A DNA stretch of 63,454 nt from an uncultured Bacilli bacterium (GTDB lineage Bacteria; Bacillota_I; Bacilli_A; ML615J-28; CAG-313), in NCBI GenBank assembly GCA_934098295.1, contig CAKONV010000010.1, positions 1 through 63,454 of the forward strand. Direction: 5' to 3'. The position numbers and the translations under genes were made by a program. Each line of letters begins with the position of its first letter. The first letter of the stretch is position 1. The notes under the pieces are model-generated. The model searched no databases. It was not told where the DNA came from and worked only from the letters and a program-made list of their open reading frames with translations. Of the stretch, positions 8,574 through 15,934 are shown one piece after another.

Positions 8574-10613
8574 TTAATAATATATTGTATCAATCTTATT
8601 AAAGGTACCTTTATAATCAAAAGCAATTATTTTGTTGACTGTAAATAAATAATAATTATTGCCAATAAATACCATTCGGTTACTGTTTACAGCATCATAA
8701 TATGTTGGTGATAAATTATCGATAGTTATTGTTTCTTTAATAGTTATTGGTATTTGATTACTTGGATTTATTTCAAATATTAGATATAAATTTTCACTAA
8801 CATACTTTGTAGAAATACTACGTGTACGATTTGCTGCTAATCCAAATATATTATTAGTTAAATCAAACATAATACTTAAAGGATTAGAAAGAGCTGTTAT
8901 ATAATAGTATTCATATAAATTTTTTGTTCTTTGATTTTTTAGTATTAAAGGAGAACCTACTTCCTTAATATTATTTTTATCACTTACATCAAATAATGAA
9001 ATTTTATATCCAATTGTTATATTATTTTCCACCTCATATCCGAAGCCAATCATATATTTATCCAAATATGGATGTTGATATACTGAATATCCTGGTCTTT
9101 CAAGTTCCGAAGTAATGTTAGGCTTTTTGGGATTTGATAAATCAATATAGTATAATGGATCCGTATTTACAAATGTTACGATGGTAGCTAAATCTTTGTT
9201 GAATCTAACTGATTTAACAAGTTCATTAGGTTTGCCAATTCCTTCTTTGATACTACTAATTTCTTTGTATTCATTTTTGGTTTTCTTATATATATACAAA
9301 TGATTAAAAGTATTTCTTCCCTTGTATATTTCAAAAGAATTATCAATAGTCTTATAGTAATTATAACTTCCCGTTGTTACAAATCGTAAATATCCGTTGT
9401 ATTCATCTAAGAAATATTGATTATTAATTTCTCCTGGGACTTTTATTGCCCCATCAAATGTTAATTCTTCACCAATATTTATAACAAATATTTGTGAGAA
9501 AGATCCATAATATCTATAGCCATCTTTTTCTATACTGTCATATTTATTTTTTACTAAATAGATGTTGTTTAAACTTACATATACAAAGTTAACAGTTGGG
9601 GTTAAAAAATAATAATCTTGATAACTTATTTTTTCTTTCAATTCAATGGTAAAAATAATTGAATACTTACATGCATATAATCCTGCTGATGGCAAATACC
9701 AAATTCTATTTAGGCTAGGAATAAATACATCATCATCTATATATACAATTGGTAATAGTGAGTCTACATTGTTGCATTCTGTGTAGTTATTAATTACATA
9801 TAATTTATCATTGATTATTCTAGAAGATACATTATATCCTGGAATTAAAAAGTTTTTCTTTTCTTCGTAGTTTTCTTTATCATATATATTATACTCAGTG
9901 TAAACTTTATAATTAGAACGGGTACTAGTTTCTTCATCCTCATAATTTACTTTTGAAGTAATATTTACAACTAAGTATTTGCTGGTTATATATATATTCT
10001 TAACTTGTTTTTTTACATGTTTATAATATCTATAGCCTTCAATTTCTACTTCATCTGCGGTATCAATAAAAGAAATGGTTTTAACTATGGTAGCTTTATT
10101 ATCTTTAACTTTTACAATTACTACTGAATTACTAGTCGCATAATATATTGTTTCCTTATCCACTTTAATAATATCTGCTTCTTCAACTTCAGCTACTTGG
10201 TTATTTGTAACATAATAATGATCATTGTTAAAACTGCCATTTGTTGCATCGCTATCATCAGGGGAAACGGGGACATCTTCTTCGACATTAGAACTATTTT
10301 CTTTGCCACCTAACAATTCTTTTAGTTCACTGATGTTTTTTACTCTTACTGCACTTTTGCTGCTTGTAACTAGGCTAGTACCAAAATCTTTATTTTGTTT
10401 TTTATTTATAAAATTAGCTGTTATAAATCCTAAACAAAATACTAGTAAAATCGTTAGGGTAACAAAACAAATTCTTTTTGCGTAGTATGAAAAAGTATTA
10501 ACTCTTGTTTTATTTTCTTTATAATCTATTTTATCTTTAATATCATTGAAAGATAAATCATTCTTTACTAGATTATTATAATCTTTTTTAAATCTTCTTA
10601 AATTTCTTTTCAT
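8574..10613 (-). CDS. Membrane-anchored beta-propeller protein, probable anti-sigma factor
   Basis: A 679-residue protein: a basic cytoplasmic segment (1-47), one transmembrane helix (about 48-70), a Ser/Asp-rich linker and a long extracellular part rich in beta strands, matching the secreted beta-propeller family found with sigma factors in Firmicutes (for example VAEVEEADIIKVDKETIYYA and 'DLSNPKKPNITSELERPGYS'). The start overlaps the ECF sigma gene stop (ATGA, 10610-10613), so the two are co-translated. I infer that the N-terminal 47 residues hold the sigma factor and that the outer propeller senses an envelope or extracellular signal. This role is from context and family; no classical zinc anti-sigma motif is visible. 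Confidence 0.82.
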   Translation of the reverse strand: MKRNLRRFKKDYNNLVKNDLSFNDIKDKIDYKENKTRVNTFSYYAKRICFVTLTILLVFCLGFITANFINKKQNKDFGTSLVTSSKSAVRVKNISELKELLGGKENSSNVEEDVPVSPDDSDATNGSFNNDHYYVTNNQVAEVEEADIIKVDKETIYYATSNSVVIVKVKDNKATIVKTISFIDTADEVEIEGYRYYKHVKKQVKNIYITSKYLVVNITSKVNYEDEETSTRSNYKVYTEYNIYDKENYEEKKNFLIPGYNVSSRIINDKLYVINNYTECNNVDSLLPIVYIDDDVFIPSLNRIWYLPSAGLYACKYSIIFTIELKEKISYQDYYFLTPTVNFVYVSLNNIYLVKNKYDSIEKDGYRYYGSFSQIFVINIGEELTFDGAIKVPGEINNQYFLDEYNGYLRFVTTGSYNYYKTIDNSFEIYKGRNTFNHLYIYKKTKNEYKEISSIKEGIGKPNELVKSVRFNKDLATIVTFVNTDPLYYIDLSNPKKPNITSELERPGYSVYQHPYLDKYMIGFGYEVENNITIGYKISLFDVSDKNNIKEVGSPLILKNQRTKNLYEYYYITALSNPLSIMFDLTNNIFGLAANRTRSISTKYVSENLYLIFEINPSNQIPITIKETITIDNLSPTYYDAVNSNRMVFIGNNYYLFTVNKIIAFDYKGTFNKIDTIYY

Positions 10614-11137
10614 TCAGCTTTCTCCTCATAATATTTTTTAATTTTTTCAAGAGCTCTATAATATTTTGAAGTAATGGTATTAATGGAAATATTTTCTTCT
10701 TTAGCAATATCTATGAATTTATAATTATAAATTAACTTCATTACACATATGTTTAATTCATCTTCACTTAAGATTTCTTTGAAGTATTCAACAATATCAT
10801 TCCAAGATTTATTATTATCTTGACTTTTATAAATTAATTCTTGGTCATAAATGATATTCTCTTTTTTCTTTTTTAAATGATTTAGTGATGCATTTTTAGC
10901 TGATGTAACTAAGTAATATTTAATGTTTTTGTTTAAATCAATTTCATCTAAGTGATTAAAAAAAGCCAAGAAGACATCATTAACTAGTTCTTTGGTATCT
11001 TCATAATTAATGACTGAGTGATATATTATATAAAATATTAAGTCTTTATATTTATTATAAACATCTTCTAAAATAGCTTCTTTTTCGCTTCTAGTCAACC
11101 TATTATTATTTATTATCTTTAAATTCATATTTCTCAT
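10610..11137 (-). CDS. ECF-type RNA polymerase sigma factor (sigma-70 family)
   Basis: A 175-residue protein with region 2 at about 20-90 (NYEDTKELVNDVFLAFFNHL, then KYYLVTSAKNASLNHLKKKK) and region 4 at about 120-170 (EELSEDELNICVMKLIYNY-type start, IAKEENISINTITSKYYRAL as HTH). Region 3 is missing, as in ECF factors. It directs RNA polymerase to a stress or envelope regulon and is probably held by the beta-propeller protein encoded next. An alternative ATG at 11128 is equally possible; the first ATG has its purine tract very close. A T-rich 100-bp gap separates it from the ABC permease upstream. Confidence 0.88.
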   Translation of the reverse strand: MRNMNLKIINNNRLTRSEKEAILEDVYNKYKDLIFYIIYHSVINYEDTKELVNDVFLAFFNHLDEIDLNKNIKYYLVTSAKNASLNHLKKKKENIIYDQELIYKSQDNNKSWNDIVEYFKEILSEDELNICVMKLIYNYKFIDIAKEENISINTITSKYYRALEKIKKYYEEKAE

Positions 11138-11225
11138 CTTTCCATATCTTCACTAAATAAAACAAATTATTAGAGATTTTTTTTGCAAATATTTTCTTTA
11201 TTTTATCATAATATTTTTTTAAGTT

Positions 11226-11258
11226 AAAAAAGAAGCATTATCTAAGTAATACTTCTTT
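11226..11258 (-). terminator. Terminator overlapping the end of the permease gene
   Basis: Minus-strand 12-bp stem (AAAGAAGTATTA / TAATGCTTCTTT, one G-U pair) followed by U residues. It includes the last codons and stop of the permease. Confidence 0.65.
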
Positions 11259-11987
11259 GATTTTTTTAATTAAAAAGTCTATTAAACATACTAATATTAT
11301 AATTAATATTAACCATGCTAGAATTAAATCATAATTACCATCACGATAATATATTAAACTATTACCTAAAGTATTTTCTATGGAAAATAGGTATTCACCC
11401 ATAATCATCACCTTTATTCCTAAACCAAATGATTGAAGAATTGTCATTGTAACATAGGGCATAAAGAGAGGAAAATAGACTTTAGTGAATTTTAATATAG
11501 GGCCTTTTGGTAGCATTGCTAGTTCATCTTTTATTTCTTTATCAATATTATCAATAGCGGCTATTAATCCTTCTAGAATTATTGGATAAATGACTAAAAA
11601 ACAAAGGATATAAACAGCCATGATGCGATTATTGAAGAATATAATCCATAAATAAACAGAAATAATTATAAAAGGTATAGCTTTCATAATATTAATAATT
11701 GGCCTTATAAACCAAATGATATTAGGAATAATAAAATAAATGAAACTAGTTATGGTTGCGATGACAATACAAACTATTAGAGTAATTATTATTCTAAAGA
11801 AACAAGTGAAAAGTTTAGAAAGTTCCGTTGGAGTGGTAATTATATTTATTAATCCTTTTCCTATACTATAAAAACTAGGGAATAAATAATCATCATTTTT
11901 TATGGTAGAAATTATTACCCAAATAAAGAAAACTAAAAATAATCCTAAAATTGAATATATATATTTCTTAGTAGAAGAAGTTTTCAT
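11238..11987 (-). CDS. ABC transporter permease, SsuC/taurine-nitrate type
   Basis: About 249 residues with six hydrophobic segments and the BPD_transp_1 inner-membrane fold; the EAA-type loop is visible as ELAMLPKGPILKFTKVYFPL, corresponding to the 'A..LGAs....f..i.lP' ATPase-contact motif. It imports a small organic substrate with the adjacent binding protein. I choose ATG at 11987, inside the end of the binding-protein gene (20-bp overlap, GGGAG upstream), over a TTG at 12017. No ATPase gene is adjacent on either side; a complete importer would need one from elsewhere. Confidence 0.85.
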   Translation of the reverse strand: MKTSSTKKYIYSILGLFLVFFIWVIISTIKNDDYLFPSFYSIGKGLINIITTPTELSKLFTCFFRIIITLIVCIVIATITSFIYFIIPNIIWFIRPIINIMKAIPFIIISVYLWIIFFNNRIMAVYILCFLVIYPIILEGLIAAIDNIDKEIKDELAMLPKGPILKFTKVYFPLFMPYVTMTILQSFGLGIKVMIMGEYLFSIENTLGNSLIYYRDGNYDLILAWLILIIILVCLIDFLIKKIKEVLLR

Positions 11988-12894
11988 CAGGAAGGTTTTC
12001 TCCCATTTGTTTTCCAAATCCTAAATCTTTCATTGTTTGTAAATAATACAAAACAGCTTCTTTATCAGATTCAAGTAATCCATAATGGCAATTAGGAATA
12101 GCTTTAGTTAAATCGGCTTCACCAATAGTTTTAAATGATTCATGAAGAAGAACAGCGAAAGTTGCACATTCACTAGGATTGTTGATAGCCTCCTTAATTG
12201 ATGATGACATTTTTTCTAAAGCGGTTTTTATATGTTCTTTGTTTATTAATTCTTTTTTTACAAAGATTCCCGCTTGCGGATATGAAGAAGTTCCTGTCAT
12301 TTCGGCATATACTTCTTGTAAATCGATTGTATATAGATCAAATTTTGATTTTAATTTTGTTAGTGATGGTTCAGCAGAAAGTACATAATCAGCTTTTGAT
12401 GATGCTAATAAACTATTAGCTGATGTTACATCACTTACGTATGTTACTTTTATATCCAATTCTGGATTATTTTTTAATATTGATTTAAAAACAATATCAG
12501 GAGTTGAATTTTGTCCAAACACAACTACTTCTTTACCATTTAAATCATTTATAGAAGTAATTTGTTTTTTTGATGCTACATATAAGTTTCCCCAAACAAA
12601 AGTTTTGTATAAAATATAAGAACCATTTGTTTGATACATTTTAGCTCCAAGATTTATGGGAGCAACAATAAAATCATGACTTTTATTTGTAAATGCAGCT
12701 ACTAGTCCTTCACTTCCCGAAACTATTTCAGCTTTTACATCGCTTGAGCTTGCGTATTTAGCCAGTGCAAGTGATGGTGTACCTGTCGGCATAATTATTG
12801 TAACGTCTTTAGAACTATCTACTACTATAACATCACAACTAGCAATGCCAATACTCATTATAAATAGTACTAATATTAAAATTATTTTTTTCAT
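11968..12894 (-). CDS. Substrate-binding lipoprotein of an ABC importer, NMT1/SsuA-like
   Basis: 308 residues with a lipoprotein signal peptide (lipobox GIASC, Cys20). The mature part has the type-II periplasmic-binding fold of the thiamine-precursor/sulfonate family: IIMPTGTPSLALAKYA, a central NGKEVVVFGQNSTPDIV and GTSSYPQAGIFVKKELI. Substrate is not predictable; aromatic/sulfonate or pyrimidine-like compounds are usual. A GAGGT ribosome site precedes the ATG. The gene is divergent from a Crp/Fnr-type regulator, whose operator lies near -41.5 of the promoter I see, suggesting activation. Confidence 0.87.
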   Translation of the reverse strand: MKKIILILVLFIMSIGIASCDVIVVDSSKDVTIIMPTGTPSLALAKYASSSDVKAEIVSGSEGLVAAFTNKSHDFIVAPINLGAKMYQTNGSYILYKTFVWGNLYVASKKQITSINDLNGKEVVVFGQNSTPDIVFKSILKNNPELDIKVTYVSDVTSANSLLASSKADYVLSAEPSLTKLKSKFDLYTIDLQEVYAEMTGTSSYPQAGIFVKKELINKEHIKTALEKMSSSIKEAINNPSECATFAVLLHESFKTIGEADLTKAIPNCHYGLLESDKEAVLYYLQTMKDLGFGKQMGENLPDENFFY

Positions 12895-12930
12895 TGTTTT
12901 ACCTCTTCTTAAAATATTTAATCATATTAT

Positions 12931-12959
12931 TTGCAATAATATTATATCATTGTTATAAT
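12931..12959 (+). promoter_or_regulatory. Promoter of the Crp/Fnr-type regulator gene
   Basis: TTGCAA (12931-12936), 17-bp spacer, TATAAT (12954-12959). The expected start, about 12966, falls at the edge of the operator 12968-12983, so a bound regulator would block its own transcription. Confidence 0.75.
12941..12946 (-). promoter_or_regulatory. -10 element of the binding-protein/permease promoter
   Basis: TATAAT on the minus strand with no good -35 hexamer, as is usual for activator-dependent promoters. The predicted start near 12934 places the centre of the operator (12975.5) about 41.5 bases upstream, the class II activation distance of Crp/Fnr proteins. The start site is estimated, not measured. 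Confidence 0.55.
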
Positions 12960-12967
12960 TAAAATGT

Positions 12968-12983
12968 TGTAACAAATGTTACA
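12968..12983. promoter_or_regulatory. Crp/Fnr-type operator, TGTAAC-N4-GTTACA
   Basis: Perfect inverted repeat TGTAACAAATGTTACA between the divergent binding-protein and regulator genes. Spacing and symmetry match Crp/Fnr-family sites (6-bp arms, 4-bp centre). Confidence 0.8.
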
Positions 12984-12995
12984 TATAGGTGAAAT

Positions 12996-13601
12996 ATGAA
13001 TTTAATAGATTTATTAACAAGTAGCGAATTATCTTTGGTGCAGTTTCAAAACTATAAAACTAATCAAGTAATTTTTAATGAAGGACAGTTATGTAATAAG
13101 ATTGGTATAGTCATTGAGGGTGCTGTCAATGTTAATGTTATTACTTATAATGAAAAAGAAGAGACAATTAATTGCATAAAAAAAGATGGAATCTTTGGAC
13201 ATTTTCTTATTTTTACAAAAAAACCATATTATTTAGGAATCGGTATTGCTACAAGAAATACCAAAGTTGCATTTATTAATAAAAATAATTTATTATCACT
13301 TTTATCTATTAATAAATTATTTTTAAATAGTTATTTACAAATTATTTGTTCTGATGCTTTAGAAACTAAACAGCAAGCCAAACTTTTTGTTCATAAAAAT
13401 TTAAGAGATCGAATTTTGTATTATTTTTCCAGTCATCATACTTCTAATGTTATTAATCTTACTTCGGTTACTATGCTTGCAAAAGAGTTATCAATTCCAA
13501 GGCCTTCACTTTCAAGAGAGCTTGCTAAAATGGAAAAAGATGGGTTGATAAAAAAATTTGGTAACACCATTTATATAAATTTAAAAGAGACTAAAAGTTA
13601 A
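12996..13601 (+). CDS. Crp/Fnr-family transcriptional regulator
   Basis: 201 residues: N-terminal cyclic-nucleotide-binding-like beta barrel (about 15-115; NEGQLCNKIGIVIEGAVNV, then GIFGHFLIFTKKPYYLG) and a C-terminal winged HTH (about 135-195; VTMLAKELSIPRPSLSRELA, MEKDGLIKKFGNTIYI). Neither a cysteine cluster for an Fe-S centre nor the cAMP-contact Arg/Ser pair of Crp is evident, so the effector is unknown. AGGTGA precedes the ATG. It probably represses itself and activates the divergent ABC importer genes through the operator at 12968. Confidence 0.92.
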   Translation: MNLIDLLTSSELSLVQFQNYKTNQVIFNEGQLCNKIGIVIEGAVNVNVITYNEKEETINCIKKDGIFGHFLIFTKKPYYLGIGIATRNTKVAFINKNNLLSLLSINKLFLNSYLQIICSDALETKQQAKLFVHKNLRDRILYYFSSHHTSNVINLTSVTMLAKELSIPRPSLSRELAKMEKDGLIKKFGNTIYINLKETKS

Positions 13602-13617
13602 TTTTTAGTCTCTTTTT
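13583..13617. terminator. Bidirectional terminator between convergent genes
   Basis: Perfect 14-bp stem (AAAAGAGACTAAAA and its complement, 6-base loop) with U-runs in both directions. It overlaps the ends of both the Crp-type gene and the metal permease gene. Confidence 0.9.
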
Positions 13618-14500
13618 AAAATCCCATTATTAGGCATGTTGCATATCCTAATATCAAACTTGTAGCAATCATTACACCTAGTATAATAAAGTTTTCTTTA
13701 ATAGCCTCTTTTTTCTTAAATAAGAATACTAATCCCAGACCGGCATTCATTACTAAGCCTGAAAGACAAGCTCCAAAGGAAATACCATTTAAAAGATATA
13801 CCTCTGTTATTATTACGCTAGCAGCGCAATTAGGGATTACGCCTATTAATGTAGTTAATAGGGGAGCTATATATTTATTCGTTTGTAGAAATTTAACTAG
13901 TGTATCTTCACCAATTATATATATAATGGTCCCAAAAAGAATATTTATTATTAGCACATAAACAAATATTTTTAATGAATGAATTAAAGGATGTAATAAA
14001 TGTTTATGAATGTTGCTTTCTTCTTTTGTATCTTCTATTTTATGATGACAGCAACCGATATGTACATCTTCTTCTAAGTGATGATTGCATGCATCCTTGT
14101 GTTCTAAAACATCATGTTTTGTTTTAGTATATATTAAATCTACCAAGAAACCAACAACAAAACCTGCAATTATTTTTATTAATAATAATGGTAAAATCAT
14201 TAAAGCTTTCTTTCCTGATGAAATTAAAATTGGTAGGGCTTCATCCGAACAAGTTATAAATAAAGCAATTAATGTTCCCATTGTTATGTGGCGTTTTTGA
14301 TATAAGTCGGAAGCTACTACTCCTAGTCCACATTGCGGAATAATTCCTAATAATGAACCGAAAAGTGGAGATAATCTATTTTTCTTTCCCAATATTCTCG
14401 CTATCGATCCTTCGATAAAACTAATTATTATATATAAAACAAAAGCAACTAAGAATACCTTTAAGCTATCTAATAATGCATCTAATAAAATGTCTAACAT
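13616..14500 (-). CDS. Putative metal permease, ArsP_2/'manganese transporter' family
   Basis: 294 residues with about eight to ten transmembrane segments in two related halves, each with a conserved loop: GIIPQCGLGVVASDLY near 53-68 and GVIPNCAASVIITEVYLLNG near 215-235. Between the halves is a cytosolic or external loop rich in His, Cys and acidic residues (about 128-165: HKDACNHHLEEDVHIGCCHH), a likely metal-binding segment. The pattern fits the PF11449 family, annotated as arsenic efflux or manganese transport. It follows a Fur-type regulator by 2 bp in the same transcript, supporting control by metal. Direction and metal are not determinable here. Confidence 0.82.
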   Translation of the reverse strand: MLDILLDALLDSLKVFLVAFVLYIIISFIEGSIARILGKKNRLSPLFGSLLGIIPQCGLGVVASDLYQKRHITMGTLIALFITCSDEALPILISSGKKALMILPLLLIKIIAGFVVGFLVDLIYTKTKHDVLEHKDACNHHLEEDVHIGCCHHKIEDTKEESNIHKHLLHPLIHSLKIFVYVLIINILFGTIIYIIGEDTLVKFLQTNKYIAPLLTTLIGVIPNCAASVIITEVYLLNGISFGACLSGLVMNAGLGLVFLFKKKEAIKENFIILGVMIATSLILGYATCLIMGF

Positions 14501-14502
14501 AA

Positions 14503-14928
14503 TTATACTTCCTTTTCTTCTTTTTTAGCACATTCGCTACAAATGCCATAAAACACTACACGTCCAGGATCAACCAAAAAATGGTGTTCTTTCTCCACAT
14601 GTTTTATGATGTCTTCGACATGCGAACATTCCATATGTTGTAATTTACCGCATTCTGTACAAACAAGGTGAAAATGTTCTTTGCATTTAGTTGTATTATC
14701 GATATATTGATAACAGGCTTTACTTCCTTCGCTAATAAAAAATTTTCTTACTTCCCCAGTACTTACTAAAACATCTAAATATCTATATAGGGTAGCTCTT
14801 GAAACATTAATTTTTTGAGCTGTTAATAAAAACAACATATCATCAGCAGTCATGTGTTTGTTTTTATTGTTTTTTAATAATTCGATTATTTGTATTTTTT
14901 GTTTAGTTATATATGTTTTTTGTTCCAT
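14503..14928 (-). CDS. Fur-family metalloregulator
   Basis: About 141 residues: an N-terminal winged helix (KQKIQIIELLKNNKNKHMTA, 'NVSRATLYRYLDVLVSTGEV') and a C-terminal dimerisation domain with two structural-zinc CxxC pairs (CTEC near 95 and CSEC near 134) and a His-rich sensor site (EHFHL, HVEKEHH). The family represses metal uptake or efflux genes when metal is bound. I prefer ATG at 14928 (GAGGTG 6 bases upstream) to a GTG at 14937. A clear promoter and an inverted repeat lie directly upstream. Fur, Zur and PerR cannot be told apart with certainty; the four cysteines fit Zur or Fur-like zinc binding. Confidence 0.92.
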   Translation of the reverse strand: MEQKTYITKQKIQIIELLKNNKNKHMTADDMLFLLTAQKINVSRATLYRYLDVLVSTGEVRKFFISEGSKACYQYIDNTTKCKEHFHLVCTECGKLQHMECSHVEDIIKHVEKEHHFLVDPGRVVFYGICSECAKKEEKEV

Positions 14929-14950
14929 TTTAATCACCTCAAAATAAAAA

Positions 14951-14965
14951 TGAGACTCATTCTCA
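14951..14965. promoter_or_regulatory. Fur-type operator
   Basis: Inverted repeat TGAGA-N5-TCTCA immediately after the -10 box, covering the expected transcription start of the fur-like gene; consistent with autorepression. Confidence 0.7.
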
Positions 14966-14971
14966 ATTTAT

Positions 14972-15000
14972 ATTATACACTTTATTTTGTTTTTATTCAA
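14972..15000 (-). promoter_or_regulatory. Promoter of the Fur-type/metal permease operon
   Basis: Minus strand TTGAAT (15000-14995), 17-bp spacer, TATAAT (14977-14972). Confidence 0.8.
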
Positions 15001-15127
15001 GCAAATTGAAAAGTATTTTTATAAATTATTTGTGTTAACGTCTTGAATTTTTTTATACAATGTTATAAAATATATATGTATATAACAAGTTATAACAAAA
15101 ATAAAAGAGCAAAGGAGAATTTGTTGT

Positions 15128-15724
15128 ATGAAAAAAATTATTACTATTGGTCGTGAGTGTGGTAGTGGTGGTCACTCAATTGCTTTAAAACTTTCTAAAA
15201 AATTAGGAATACCATGTTACGATAAAGAAATCATTAGTATGGTAGCTGAAAAATGTAATGTTTCTAATAATTATGCGGAAACTGCTGGAGAACTACTTAC
15301 TGGTGGTATTTTCTCACCATTCCTACATTTTAATGAACATGTATATCCATACTCTACTAATTCATTACAAAACCAAATAAATTCTACTCAAGTTGGTATA
15401 ATTGAAGAATTAGCTAATAAAGGGGCTTGTATCATTGTTGGAAGGGGTGCCGATTATATTTTAAGGCATCGTGATGATGTTTTAAATGTTTTTATTGAAG
15501 CACCTATGAAATATAAAATAGAATTATCAAAAGAAAAACATAATTTAACTGAAAAAGATGCTAAAGCAATTCTTTTAAAAAGAGATAAAGAACGTTCAAA
15601 ACATTATTATTTCTATACAGGACAAACTTGGGGAGATGCCAAGAATTATCATATTGTTTTAGATAGTAGCATGGGCGAAGAATTATGCGTTGATTTAATT
15701 GCCAAAGCATACAACGGAAACTAG
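15128..15724 (+). CDS. Cytidylate-kinase-like P-loop kinase
   Basis: 198 residues of the 'cytidylate kinase-like' family: P-loop GRECGSGGHSIALKLSKK at 8-25, IIVGRGADYILR near 100, and the lid-type arginines KRDKERSKHYYFYTG near 158-172. These proteins share the nucleoside monophosphate kinase fold but are distinct from Cmk and often of unproven substrate. AAAGGAGAA ribosome site; a monocistronic gene with its own terminator. Confidence 0.85.
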   Translation: MKKIITIGRECGSGGHSIALKLSKKLGIPCYDKEIISMVAEKCNVSNNYAETAGELLTGGIFSPFLHFNEHVYPYSTNSLQNQINSTQVGIIEELANKGACIIVGRGADYILRHRDDVLNVFIEAPMKYKIELSKEKHNLTEKDAKAILLKRDKERSKHYYFYTGQTWGDAKNYHIVLDSSMGEELCVDLIAKAYNGN

Positions 15725-15733
15725 TTATTTATT

Positions 15734-15791
15734 AACATACATAAGAAGGATTTTATGAAAAAGTAATACCCTTCTTATGTATGTTTTATTT
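15734..15791 (+). terminator. Terminator of the kinase-like gene
   Basis: 16-bp perfect stem (AACATACATAAGAAGG and its complement) with a 20-base loop, followed by a U-rich stretch. Confidence 0.85.
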
Positions 15792-15934
15792 TACGACTAT
15801 AAGCCCATTTTATGCATTTTTTAAACTTTTATTATTTTTTTTATTAACTATTCATATTTAATAAATATTTAAAGTCAAAATGTTTAATTTATAAAAAAAT
15901 ATGATATAATATATTTATAAAGGAGGATTATTTT

